Shown piece after piece: positions 1-5,823 of a stretch of DNA of 41,821 nt. The notes under the pieces were generated by a model. That model saw only the letters and a program-made list of their open reading frames with translations. It did not search any database and was not told the DNA's origin. Location: IMG/VR virus record IMGVR_UViG_3300028388_003961, positions 1 to 41,821 of that record; one strand, 5' to 3'. Source of the DNA: a virus. The translations under genes and the position numbers were made by a program. Numbering within the stretch: position 1 is the first letter of the stretch; every line of letters starts with the position of its first letter.

Positions 1-129
1 GATCCCGTACAACCGGATCTTCTGCCCTTTCATCCAGACGCCGAGTCCGAGGTCGATGTCGACCGTGATGGTGTCGCCGTCATACACATCGGTCACATAC
101 GCCCGGTAGTAGTAACGGCGGTCCTCCAT
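1..129 (-). CDS. Staphylococcal nuclease-like (SNase) protein, 5' part only
   Basis: A leftward frame starts with ATG at 129 and runs open to the window edge (43 codons). The visible residues contain YDGDTITV followed by a beta-strand-rich stretch and KIRLYGI. This matches the N-terminal beta-barrel of SNase/thermonuclease proteins, where the Asp of the DGDT motif binds the catalytic calcium and the Arg of the IRLxGI strand contacts phosphate. The rest of the catalytic core should lie beyond base 1. The start overlaps the stop of the upstream gene (ATGA), so the two are probably translationally coupled at the end of the leftward late operon. Its job could be host DNA degradation or nucleotide scavenging; that is inference. 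The family call is fairly secure from motif and spacing, but the catalytic Glu cannot be seen. Confidence 0.7.
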   Translation of the reverse strand, partial: MEDRRYYYRAYVTDVYDGDTITVDIDLGLGVWMKGQKIRLYGI

Positions 130-335
130 CAGCTCATTTCCTCAACGGCACGTCGAGCGAACCGTTCAGCATGACCGAGCGCAGCAAGTGATTTTTGCGA
201 AAATCGGCCGGGGTGCATTTGCGCGTACTCAAGCAATATCGCGGCGTCCTCGGCGGCCTGCACCGGGTCGGTGTCCGGCGGGATCTCGAGCACGTAGTAT
301 CCATCTATGCGCGGTCTGTCTTGCCCAAATGCCAT
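129..335 (-). CDS. Small hypothetical protein upstream of the nuclease
   Basis: This is a 68-codon leftward gene with ATG at 335 and a GGAG-type ribosome site just upstream. Its stop overlaps the start of the SNase-like gene. The protein is soluble-looking with no signal peptide or membrane segment. It has a mixed N-terminal part (RPRIDGYYVLEIP) and a helical Ala-rich C-terminal half. I do not recognise the family. Its tight coupling to the nuclease and place at the distal end of the structural operon suggest late expression. It is kept as a real gene because of the overlap, codon usage like its neighbours and the absence of a better frame. Confidence 0.55.
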   Translation of the reverse strand: MAFGQDRPRIDGYYVLEIPPDTDPVQAAEDAAILLEYAQMHPGRFSQKSLAALGHAERFARRAVEEMS

Positions 336-365
336 ATCAACTCTGACTCCATGCAGCGCAGCGCA

Positions 366-614
366 TTAGACGTTAGGCATCGTCAACGACGAAGCGTTGA
401 TCGTTACCGTGCCACCAAGTTGAATACTCGTGAGTGTCCGCACCAAGGCACGAATACCTGCCTGTGGCGTCGCAAAACTGTAGTGCCGCAGGTCGCTGGC
501 CGAGTTCTGCACCAAAGGAGGCGTGGCTAACCCTTGCCGCTGCTCGCCATCTTCCGGGTCTGCCACCAGTAGGTTTCCGGGGTTGTTCAGCCGGATTCCG
601 ATAGGTTTCGCCAT
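366..614 (-). CDS. Truncated GIRLNNPGN-type virion hydrolase-like protein with a transplanted tail
   Basis: The start is ATG at 614, with GGAGG at 620-624 on the complement. The first residues, MAKPIGIRLNNPGNL, and a later PQAGIRALVRTL segment match the start of a phage protein family usually annotated as structural protein P5 or lysozyme-like (consensus RGIRNNNPGNI... GIRA...). Family members normally continue for tens of residues more, towards a conserved Ala-Pro-Pro-x-Glu-Asn-type segment that is absent here. Instead, right after VRTL, the reading frame enters 21 residues nearly identical to the C-terminus of the gene at 963-1373. The join lies at about base 431, inside a 61-bp repeat. The simplest reading is a deletion or copy event that removed the original 3' part. 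The 82-residue product may be inactive. Neighbours are a membrane-anchored coiled-coil protein and a nuclease, so a lysis or wall-degrading role for the ancestor is plausible. Confidence 0.6.
   Translation of the reverse strand: MAKPIGIRLNNPGNLLVADPEDGEQRQGLATPPLVQNSASDLRHYSFATPQAGIRALVRTLTSIQLGGTVTINASSLTMPNV
371..431. repeat. 61-bp imperfect direct repeat, copy A
   Basis: This copy matches 968-1028 at about 53 of 61 positions by eye, with the mismatches clustered at 385-392. It encodes the last residues of the truncated hydrolase-like gene and marks a recombination seam. Confidence 0.85.
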
Positions 615-615
615 G

Positions 616-933
616 TCAGCCTCCACCCAACAAATGGTCAAACAGGTACATCCCGAGTGCGCCCAGCACCGACAGCAGGATCGTGATAAGCAACTGCATC
701 ATCTTCTTGCGGTCCAAATCTTCCTGCGCCGTGTGGTTACTCAGCACCTGCTCGATCTTGATCTGGCCTGAAGCCAAGTCATCAATCCGCGAGTGCAGCC
801 GCAAATTAACCTCGTGCGCCGACTCCTTCAGGGCTTGGTGCCCGGCCTCCAGCCTGGCTATCTGGATGGCCTGCCGATGCTGGCCGTCCTGGATCTCATG
901 CACAGTTCGCTTAATGTCGCTGAGGTCATCCAC
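616..933 (-). CDS. Coiled-coil protein with C-terminal membrane anchor (XhlA/holin-accessory-like)
   Basis: I place the start at GTG 933 because GAGGGG lies five bases upstream (939-944 on the complement). The longer TTG start at 966 would sit inside the repeat and the neighbouring gene's stop. The 105-residue product has a long charged heptad region (IKRTVHEIQDGQ through KIEQVLSNHTAQ) and then a hydrophobic C-terminus (LLITILLSVLGALGMYLF) ending in Gly residues. This layout resembles XhlA-type haemolysin or holin-associated proteins that sit in the inner membrane with the coiled coil in the cytoplasm. Next to it lies the truncated hydrolase-like gene, which fits a lysis cassette. No sequence motif proves holin activity; a tail or spanin-like role is the alternative. 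Confidence 0.6.
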   Translation of the reverse strand: MDDLSDIKRTVHEIQDGQHRQAIQIARLEAGHQALKESAHEVNLRLHSRIDDLASGQIKIEQVLSNHTAQEDLDRKKMMQLLITILLSVLGALGMYLFDHLLGGG

Positions 934-962
934 CGCATCCCCTCGTGTTATGGCATCAGCGT

Positions 963-1373
963 TCAAGCGTTGGGCATCGTCAGGCTTGATGCGTTGATCG
1001 TTACCGCGCCACCAAGTTGAATACTCGTATCATCCATCTGTAGTGCGCCAGTATTGGCCGCGACAGTCGATACATCCATATCCATGACCCAGGCGTCCCC
1101 GCTCGTCACGACACGAGCCCAAGTGGCTGTGCCGGTTGCATCGGCTGACGCGTCCGAGAGTCCCGTGACGTTGAAGTCCAGATCCCCGGCAGATGCCGTC
1201 CCGAGAGCGCCGCCGAACGTCATCTCAGCGAGCAAGGTTTCGGTCGTGATGGCAGCGCCAGCGGCGGGCTTGGTGCCGTCGTAGATACGCAGCTTGGCGT
1301 TGGTCCCGGCGTCGTCGATGATGCCTTGGGCCATCGCAGTGCGGGCGGATTCGCGGAGGTTAAGAGTCGGCAT
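963..1373 (-). CDS. Small virion-type protein, beta-rich
   Basis: This 136-codon gene has ATG at 1373. It opens with NLRESARTAMAQGIIDDAG and a later LRIYDGTKP segment. The rest is Ala/Thr/Gly-rich alternating sequence of the kind seen in phage head or tail surface proteins (about half small residues, no cysteines, no membrane segment). I recognise the general type from structural operons with N4-gp56 coats, but not a named function. It lies between the adaptor-like genes and the presumed lysis genes. Its last 21 codons are the source, or the sister copy, of the tail attached to the truncated gene at 366-614. Confidence 0.6.
   Translation of the reverse strand: MPTLNLRESARTAMAQGIIDDAGTNAKLRIYDGTKPAAGAAITTETLLAEMTFGGALGTASAGDLDFNVTGLSDASADATGTATWARVVTSGDAWVMDMDVSTVAANTGALQMDDTSIQLGGAVTINASSLTMPNA
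968..1028. repeat. 61-bp imperfect direct repeat, copy B
   Basis: This is the partner of 371-431. It lies at the 3' end of an intact gene, so it is probably the ancestral copy. Confidence 0.85.
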
Positions 1374-1386
1374 AGGTTAGCCCTCG

Positions 1387-2043
1387 TTAGGAAGTAGGGG
1401 TGGTGGTGTTGTCGCTTTGCGTCTTTAGACCCAGAGATGCCTGCATCGCCTGGTAGTGCGCAACCGCCAACTGGGTGTTCGCTGCGTAGTCAACGTCCTT
1501 GCTGTAGGCGCGGTACAGCATGTAGTCGAGCAACGCATTGGCGTAGGAGTCGACGACCTTGATGGTCTCCGCGGAGGCCGAATAGTCAGTGTCCGTCGCG
1601 TGCCCGGTTGGCACAGAGCTGAAGACCACCTCGAGCTCTGCCGTGGCTAACGCAGGGGGGTAGACCAAAAACTCTCGCGGGAGCTTCGGGTCGAACATGT
1701 AGTGCTCGATGGTTTCGGTAGCTGTCTCGGCATGCCAGGCACGCCGTTGATCATCAAGGATGGGCCGGTCGATCAGGCGCACAGCTCGCCCCGAGGTCAC
1801 GTTGCGCACCACGTCCAATAAACGCAGAGCGTTTGGAAATTCCGTCGTCAGAACCTGGCGCGTCCCCGCGGCGCATGTAAAGTTGCCCGATTCGGAATTC
1901 GCGTCCGGGCGCATCAAGATGACCTCTCGATACCCGTCGTTGAGCCAACCCACCAGTTCGGCCGACGGCCAGCGGGTGCTGGTCGTGTCTTGCAAGATCG
2001 TCTGCGCTTTGGTGATCAACTCGTTAACCGTTACGGTAGCCAT
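1387..2043 (-). CDS. Head-tail adaptor-like protein (DUF6682-type)
   Basis: The product has 218 residues and starts MATVTVNELITKAQTILQD. It then has a helical segment with RWPSAELVGWLNDGYREVI, a central LLDVVRNV and RPILDDQRRAWH part, a EFLVYPP strand, and a C-terminal helix with VDSYANALLDYMLYRAYSKD. This helix-strand-helix plan and these motifs are typical of phage adaptor or connector proteins that dock under the portal (annotated DUF6682 in many phages). The role is stabilising packaged DNA and joining the tail. The gene follows another adaptor-like gene with a gap of about a dozen bases and precedes a small virion protein. Recognition is by pattern only; the exact ring it forms is unknown. 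Confidence 0.7.
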   Translation of the reverse strand: MATVTVNELITKAQTILQDTTSTRWPSAELVGWLNDGYREVILMRPDANSESGNFTCAAGTRQVLTTEFPNALRLLDVVRNVTSGRAVRLIDRPILDDQRRAWHAETATETIEHYMFDPKLPREFLVYPPALATAELEVVFSSVPTGHATDTDYSASAETIKVVDSYANALLDYMLYRAYSKDVDYAANTQLAVAHYQAMQASLGLKTQSDNTTTPTS

Positions 2044-2054
2044 TCAAGCCCCCC

Positions 2055-2669
2055 TCAAAAGTAGTGTCCTCGGACAGTCAATTTGCGACGACTGCCGCCC
2101 TGCGCCCGATCCAGGTTGGCGCGGCTCATCGCGCGCTCGAACAATTCTCGATCAACACCTTCTTCCGTTGGGTCGACCCAAGCTTCGTGATGGCGCCGAA
2201 GGTACGCTCGCGCGCCGGCGGCGATGCCCTCCCGCCAATCTCGATACAGCACGTCATCGACTGAAGTAGCCGAGTCGGTCGGTCGCACGATGAACCGAGC
2301 GGTCAGCGTCTCGTCCGCGATTGGAACTGGCCCAAGGACCAGCGCCCGGTCCCCGTCCACGTAGTAGGCGCTAGGGAGCCCGGACTGAACATCCAAGGCG
2401 GCAGAGTCGAAGTCGTGACGAGACAGGCGTTCCAGAGGCGTCGTGTCACGCAATACCTGATCCACGATATAAACCGTGCCTTCTGGGGGATAAAGATCCA
2501 CTCTCGCCTCGCCGGCCTCGACATCGAGCGCATCGCTAACGGCCAGCAGCCGCGTGCGTCGACAAAACTCAATGCAGGCCTCGCGCAAGGCCTCGCGTAG
2601 CAAAACATCTGGGCACCGAGCGATGCGCCCGGCAACCAAGCCCATGAATTTATCCAGCGACGTTGCCAT
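2055..2669 (-). CDS. Second adaptor-like virion protein
   Basis: A 204-residue protein with ATG at 2669 overlaps the end of the upstream gene by about 20 bases. It has an N-terminal helical part (REALREACIEFCRRT), a central beta-rich stretch with ARVDLYPPEGTVYIVDQVL and SAYYVDGDRALVLGP, and a C-terminal helix (DWREGIAAGARAYLRRH) followed by a basic tail. The plan parallels the neighbouring 218-residue adaptor, as though two members of one adaptor superfamily lie in tandem. Proteins with this plan in podoviruses occupy the head-to-tail junction or tail tube. No cysteines suitable for metal binding and no enzymatic motif are seen. Confidence 0.6.
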   Translation of the reverse strand: MATSLDKFMGLVAGRIARCPDVLLREALREACIEFCRRTRLLAVSDALDVEAGEARVDLYPPEGTVYIVDQVLRDTTPLERLSRHDFDSAALDVQSGLPSAYYVDGDRALVLGPVPIADETLTARFIVRPTDSATSVDDVLYRDWREGIAAGARAYLRRHHEAWVDPTEEGVDRELFERAMSRANLDRAQGGSRRKLTVRGHYF

Positions 2670-2928
2670 CGGTCTGTGGCTCAGCGGTGATCACCGGCGC
2701 CTTGCGAACGCGTCGCTTGGAACGCGGAGTAGGCGCGACGGGCGGTGGAACTGTATCTTCAACCGCGGCGTAGCCTTCCGGGATCGACAGTAGTCGCTCA
2801 ATGTGCGCAGGATCCGTCACCTCGCACAGGTGACGCGCTTCCTTCTCGGTCGGGCCGAAGAAGTACACCTGATCATCGAGCTTGACCTGAGTCCCGCCGG
2901 CGCGTTTGATCTTGGATTCAATCTGCAT
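2650..2928 (-). CDS. Small protein with basic C-terminal tail
   Basis: This is a 92-codon gene with ATG at 2928. The N-terminal half (KLDDQVYFFGPTEKEARHLCEV) looks like a small folded domain. The C-terminal third is Pro/Arg/Lys-rich (PTPRSKRRVRKAP) and likely disordered, perhaps touching DNA or an acidic partner. I do not recognise the family. It is the first gene after the hairpin terminator that follows the coat and decoration genes, so its expression is probably below that of the coat. Its stop overlaps the next adaptor gene. Confidence 0.55.
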   Translation of the reverse strand: MQIESKIKRAGGTQVKLDDQVYFFGPTEKEARHLCEVTDPAHIERLLSIPEGYAAVEDTVPPPVAPTPRSKRRVRKAPVITAEPQTDGNVAG

Positions 2929-2944
2929 CGTGACTCCCCAATCT

Positions 2945-2969
2945 AAAAGCGGGGGCCGCAGCCCCCGCT
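2945..2969 (-). terminator. Hairpin terminator after coat and decoration genes
   Basis: On the leftward strand, arms GCGGGGGC (complement of 2961-2968) and GCCCCCGC (complement of 2949-2956) enclose a four-base loop. An extra A-T pair closes the stem, and TTTT follows. It lies between the stop of the probable decoration gene and the start of the next gene, where partial termination would keep coat transcripts high relative to distal genes. Confidence 0.75.
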
Positions 2970-2976
2970 AGCCCGA

Positions 2977-3432
2977 TTAGCCGCCGAACGCAGCAGCTCG
3001 GTATGACACGCTCAAGTACACGGTGCCTGCGACACCGGTGCCAGACGCGGCCGTCACCTTGTAACCAAGGGTTTTGCCGGCAGTGCCGGTACCTTTGGTG
3101 GTCAGGGTTTCAACGGTAGGCGTCATACGCGCGGCAACACCGGTGCGGCCCACCACGATGTCAGACTCCAGCGTCGTTGCCAGATCATTCTCGTCGTCGT
3201 TAACCACACCGAATGCCATCGAGTGTGCCGTAGCCGAGTCGATGTCAGTCGAGGCATAGACTGCGTCCACCAGGACGCAATCGGCCGGCAGTTCGCCCAT
3301 GACGTAGACGTCGTTGAGGGCGGTCTGTGCGGCCGTGACAGGCAGCTCGAGGAGGACGTTGACGACCTCGCTGCCAGCCGGTGCAGGCATCGGCTTAGAG
3401 CCAGTAGCCCAAGGGGATTTAATGGTAGCCAT
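2977..3432 (-). CDS. Probable capsid decoration or head-stabilising protein
   Basis: The 151-residue product is rich in Ala, Val and Thr. It has alternating strands such as VVNVLLELPVTAAQTALNDV and a Gly/Thr-rich C-terminal half ending YLSVSYRAAAFGG. It has no charge clusters, cysteines or membrane segments. It lies directly downstream of the major coat gene, 15 bases away, and both end before a hairpin terminator, as expected for two virion proteins made in large amounts. Decoration proteins of this size commonly occupy this slot beside N4-gp56-type coats. The function is inferred from position and composition, not from a recognised motif. Confidence 0.55.
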   Translation of the reverse strand: MATIKSPWATGSKPMPAPAGSEVVNVLLELPVTAAQTALNDVYVMGELPADCVLVDAVYASTDIDSATAHSMAFGVVNDDENDLATTLESDIVVGRTGVAARMTPTVETLTTKGTGTAGKTLGYKVTAASGTGVAGTVYLSVSYRAAAFGG

Positions 3433-3447
3433 TGCGTCAGCCTCCTA

Positions 3448-4566
3448 TTAGCTGGGATCGGCCGCAGCGGTGTCGATGGCCATCAGGCCAAAGTCACGGC
3501 TGGTGCCGTCGATCGTGAACGAAGATTTTTTGACACCGAAGATCGAGCTGGTGGAGATCACCACCTGGTTGCCGCGATCCTCAAGCTCTTCGTGCCAGTC
3601 GAAGCGCAGGCCAGTGCCCCGCGAACCGAAAGCCACGACGCCGGCCTGGCGGCCCAGGAAGAGCGCGCGAGCCGCGTCGACGTTGCCGCCAGCACCGTAG
3701 GTGCCGTCAGTGATAACGGCTTTGTGCTTGTGCAGGACGACGTTGTTGTACATCCCCAGTCCACCCTTGAACATCGGGTTGTTGCGACCATCCGCGCCGG
3801 CGGCGGCTTTCTGGATGTCCAGCCACTGCCCGGTTTCGGTACCGGTGCGCAGGTCGTACTCCTGCCACGGGTGCATCACCAACACGAAGTGCGGCTCACC
3901 GTCGATCTCACAGGGCTGAATACTCGGGATCCCCGAGGTGCCCCCACCCATGACTTCGGCACGAGCCACGGCCTTGTCGATCAGCGACAGGGACATCTTG
4001 TCAGCGGCATCGACCGTCGCCTTCGAGGTGGCGTCGCCGCCGTAGATGATGTGCTGGTCGTCCGGCGCCACCAGGCTGTTGCCAGCGTAGCCGGTGAAGG
4101 TGGTGTCCTCGATGAAGTCGGCGTTGGTGCCGCGCATACCCGACAGGTAGATGAACAGCGTCTCGTCGAAAAGACGAGCCCACCACTCAGACTGACGTAC
4201 ACGAGCCACCTTGCGCATATCGTGGATGGTGCGCTTGCGCGACATCCGCCCGCCGGTGTTTACCCCGCCGCGCAACTGGTCGATGTACAGCGAGTCGGTG
4301 TAGAACTGCAGATCCTCTTCGCGGCCACGCAGGTTGGCGTCGCCTTGAATTGGCTTCATCTTCAACTGCATGACGAGGTCGTAGCTGACCTTGTCGCCGG
4401 CGTCGTTCTCGAGGTGCGGCAGCGTCTGCAGCGGGGTCTGGGCATCTTCGCCCACACCCATGAACTTTTTGTTGAAGTAGGACTTGCGGCCGACATCGAC
4501 AGCAAGGAAAGCGGAATAGCGCTGGATCGCTTTGGGATCGCCAACGCCGACGATAGTTTTGGCCAT
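3448..4566 (-). CDS. Major capsid protein, N4-gp56 family
   Basis: This 372-residue protein starts at ATG 4566. Recognisable family segments are YFNKKFMGVGEDAQTP near the start, GDKVSYDLVMQLKMKPIQGD, a loop with RGGVNTGGRMSRKRT, the HDMRKVARVRQSEWWARLFD helix, and FVLVMHPWQEYDLR. The C-terminal half carries ALFLGRQAGVVAFG and RFDWHEELEDRGN. These order and spacing features match the N4-gp56 (HK97-fold) coat family, which assembles the icosahedral shell around the scaffold. It lies downstream of the scaffold gene, as in other phages. The leader just ahead of the start can fold into nested hairpins (4567-4614). Length is close to the family norm and I see no damage. Confidence 0.9.
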   Translation of the reverse strand: MAKTIVGVGDPKAIQRYSAFLAVDVGRKSYFNKKFMGVGEDAQTPLQTLPHLENDAGDKVSYDLVMQLKMKPIQGDANLRGREEDLQFYTDSLYIDQLRGGVNTGGRMSRKRTIHDMRKVARVRQSEWWARLFDETLFIYLSGMRGTNADFIEDTTFTGYAGNSLVAPDDQHIIYGGDATSKATVDAADKMSLSLIDKAVARAEVMGGGTSGIPSIQPCEIDGEPHFVLVMHPWQEYDLRTGTETGQWLDIQKAAAGADGRNNPMFKGGLGMYNNVVLHKHKAVITDGTYGAGGNVDAARALFLGRQAGVVAFGSRGTGLRFDWHEELEDRGNQVVISTSSIFGVKKSSFTIDGTSRDFGLMAIDTAAADPS

Positions 4567-4614
4567 AAGAGTGCCCTCTAAGTCAAAGTTTCAGTTGACT
4601 CAAGACGCACTCTT
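4567..4614 (-). promoter_or_regulatory. Nested inverted repeats in the coat-gene leader
   Basis: Outer arms AAGAGTGC/GCACTCTT (4607-4614 and 4567-4574) end at the coat ATG. Inner arms AGTCAA/TTGACT (4595-4600 and 4581-4586) are also perfect. The presumed ribosome site (AGAGGG on the leftward strand) lies between the inner and outer 3' arms. The structure could protect the abundant coat mRNA or control its translation. No T-tract follows, so it is not an intrinsic terminator. Confidence 0.5.
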
Positions 4615-4642
4615 GCGCGTGTTGATGCGAGAGTTGTAACCC

Positions 4643-4658
4643 TTAGGCCAGCATTTAC
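4643..4658. repeat. 16-bp direct repeat, copy 1 (TTAGGCCAGCATTTAC)
   Basis: It is identical to 8548-8563. In both places the leftward strand reads GTAAATGCTGGCCTAA, and the first TAA is the stop of the gene above it (CsrA-like gene here). The two copies bracket the portal-scaffold block. Confidence 0.85.
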
Positions 4659-4882
4659 AAAACGGGAGGGGGGTCTTTTTTCAACACCCCGCCGCCCAGC
4701 CCGGTGCTCGCCACACTGCGGGCGGTCACCTCGCTGGGCAGGGCGACCTGGATCGTGGGAGCCGCGTTGATGCGCAGCCTGGCCAGCTGGCCAGACTTGG
4801 CAGACAGGGTCACCGAGACCTTGCCAGTCCCATCGAACTGCAACGTCTCGCCGACCCGTATGTCTACCTTCAGTGTGCTCAT
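4655..4882 (-). CDS. CsrA-like small protein in the head module
   Basis: The 75-residue product reads MSTLKVDIRVGETLQFDG and then VSVTLSAKSGQLARLRINA. The order RVGETL, a short turn, V-x-V-T-L, K-x-G-Q, R-x-R-I-N-A closely tracks strands 1 to 3 of the carbon storage regulator CsrA/RsmA, an mRNA-binding dimer. The CsrA C-terminal region with its RNA-contacting Arg is not obvious here: the tail is PSEVTARSVAS and then Gly/Pro-rich. It could be a true phage CsrA homologue acting on late or host mRNAs, or a virion protein that shares a small beta fold. It is translationally coupled to the scaffold gene above (ATGA overlap) and lies just before the coat gene. Its stop is embedded in the 16-bp repeat. 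Confidence 0.5.
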   Translation of the reverse strand: MSTLKVDIRVGETLQFDGTGKVSVTLSAKSGQLARLRINAAPTIQVALPSEVTARSVASTGLGGGVLKKDPPPVL

Positions 4883-5823
4883 CAGTTCACGCGCAAGAAC
4901 CGATCGACGTCAGCTGGGGGGAGTTTGGCGAGGGCCGCCTCGAGATCCATTCCGGAGAGCTTCTCCAGGTGAGCGAACTCGTCGCCCCCCGTCTCCGGGA
5001 TGTCGGCGGCCGGCAGATCGCCAATGTTTGGCGGGACAGCCTGGCGGTCCGGCTTCGACTTGTTAGCAGGCTTGGCTGCAACAGGCGGCGCTTTTGGCGC
5101 CGGCGGCGCATCGCCCAGCAAGTCCTTGACGCTCTCGCGTACCTGGCGGTCTGCCTCTTCGAGGAACCACGCCATCAGTTTGCCCTCGTTGGCCGTATCG
5201 CCAGCCAGGCTCTTCACCGCGCTGTCCAGGGCGCCGTACAGCGCCGAGTTGCTCTGGTACATCGGGTTGGCACGGAAGAAACGCTCCTGCTCCCACTGCC
5301 AGCGCTGGGCTGCCGCCTGCTCGGTCTGCTCGCGCGCCATGGTGGCTTTGAGGTTCGCCTCGCGCAGCGCTAGGATCTCGAGTTCGATTTTTTCTCTGGC
5401 CTCTTCGTAGTCGTCGAGTTCGAGCTCGCCGTCCTGGTACTTGGCGCGCAGTGTTTTCTTCTGCTCCGCGAACTCGGCCATCTTGTCGTCATAACCCTCG
5501 ACCGGGCTGACTTGGTACTTCGGGACGAACATATCCTGTGCGGGCTCAGGGGTCTCCTGTGCGGCACCCTCGGGCTCGTCAACCTCGGCTTCAGCAGCTT
5601 CGGCGGCTTCAGCCTGGACCTCGGCAGCCTCGGCCTGGGTCTCGGCCTGGGTCTCGGCCTGGGTCTCGGCGGTCTCCGAAGGCTCGGCGCCCTCCTGAGA
5701 GGCCTCGGCGGCGTTTGCCTCTGCGGCGACCTCTTCATTCGCCGTCGTTTCTACCTCTTCCTCTTCGAGCGCCGCGCGCTCCTCATCGCTGAGTCCTGCC
5801 AGTTCCGCCTGGGTCACACTCAT
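4882..5823 (-). CDS. Capsid scaffolding protein
   Basis: This 313-residue, strongly acidic protein lies between portal and coat, the usual position of the scaffold. Residues about 15-95 are almost entirely Glu, Ala, Thr and Gln, including a short tandem repeat AETQ. The middle (about 100-190) is a charged helical coiled coil (DKMAEFAEQKKTLRAKYQDG, then EEAREKIELEILALREANL). The C-terminal part has a Pro/Ala/Lys linker and a final helix with DLEAALAKL. Scaffolds of podoviruses have this acidic, helical, low-complexity make-up with a basic coat-binding segment near the end. It is expected to leave the procapsid during maturation. Start ATG 5823 overlaps the portal stop. Confidence 0.8.
   Translation of the reverse strand: MSVTQAELAGLSDEERAALEEEEVETTANEEVAAEANAAEASQEGAEPSETAETQAETQAETQAEAAEVQAEAAEAAEAEVDEPEGAAQETPEPAQDMFVPKYQVSPVEGYDDKMAEFAEQKKTLRAKYQDGELELDDYEEAREKIELEILALREANLKATMAREQTEQAAAQRWQWEQERFFRANPMYQSNSALYGALDSAVKSLAGDTANEGKLMAWFLEEADRQVRESVKDLLGDAPPAPKAPPVAAKPANKSKPDRQAVPPNIGDLPAADIPETGGDEFAHLEKLSGMDLEAALAKLPPADVDRFLRVN
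5626..5667. repeat. 12-bp tandem repeat inside the scaffold gene
   Basis: The unit CTCGGCCTGGGT is repeated about three to four times and encodes the AETQ repeat of the acidic scaffold arm. The copies keep the frame, which suggests slippage within a disordered segment. Confidence 0.75.

Noticed and set aside
3223-4581. 452-codon rightward open frame opposite the coat gene
   Set aside because: It mirrors the coat gene on the other strand, a common artefact in GC-rich DNA; its protein has no recognisable features and no ribosome site.
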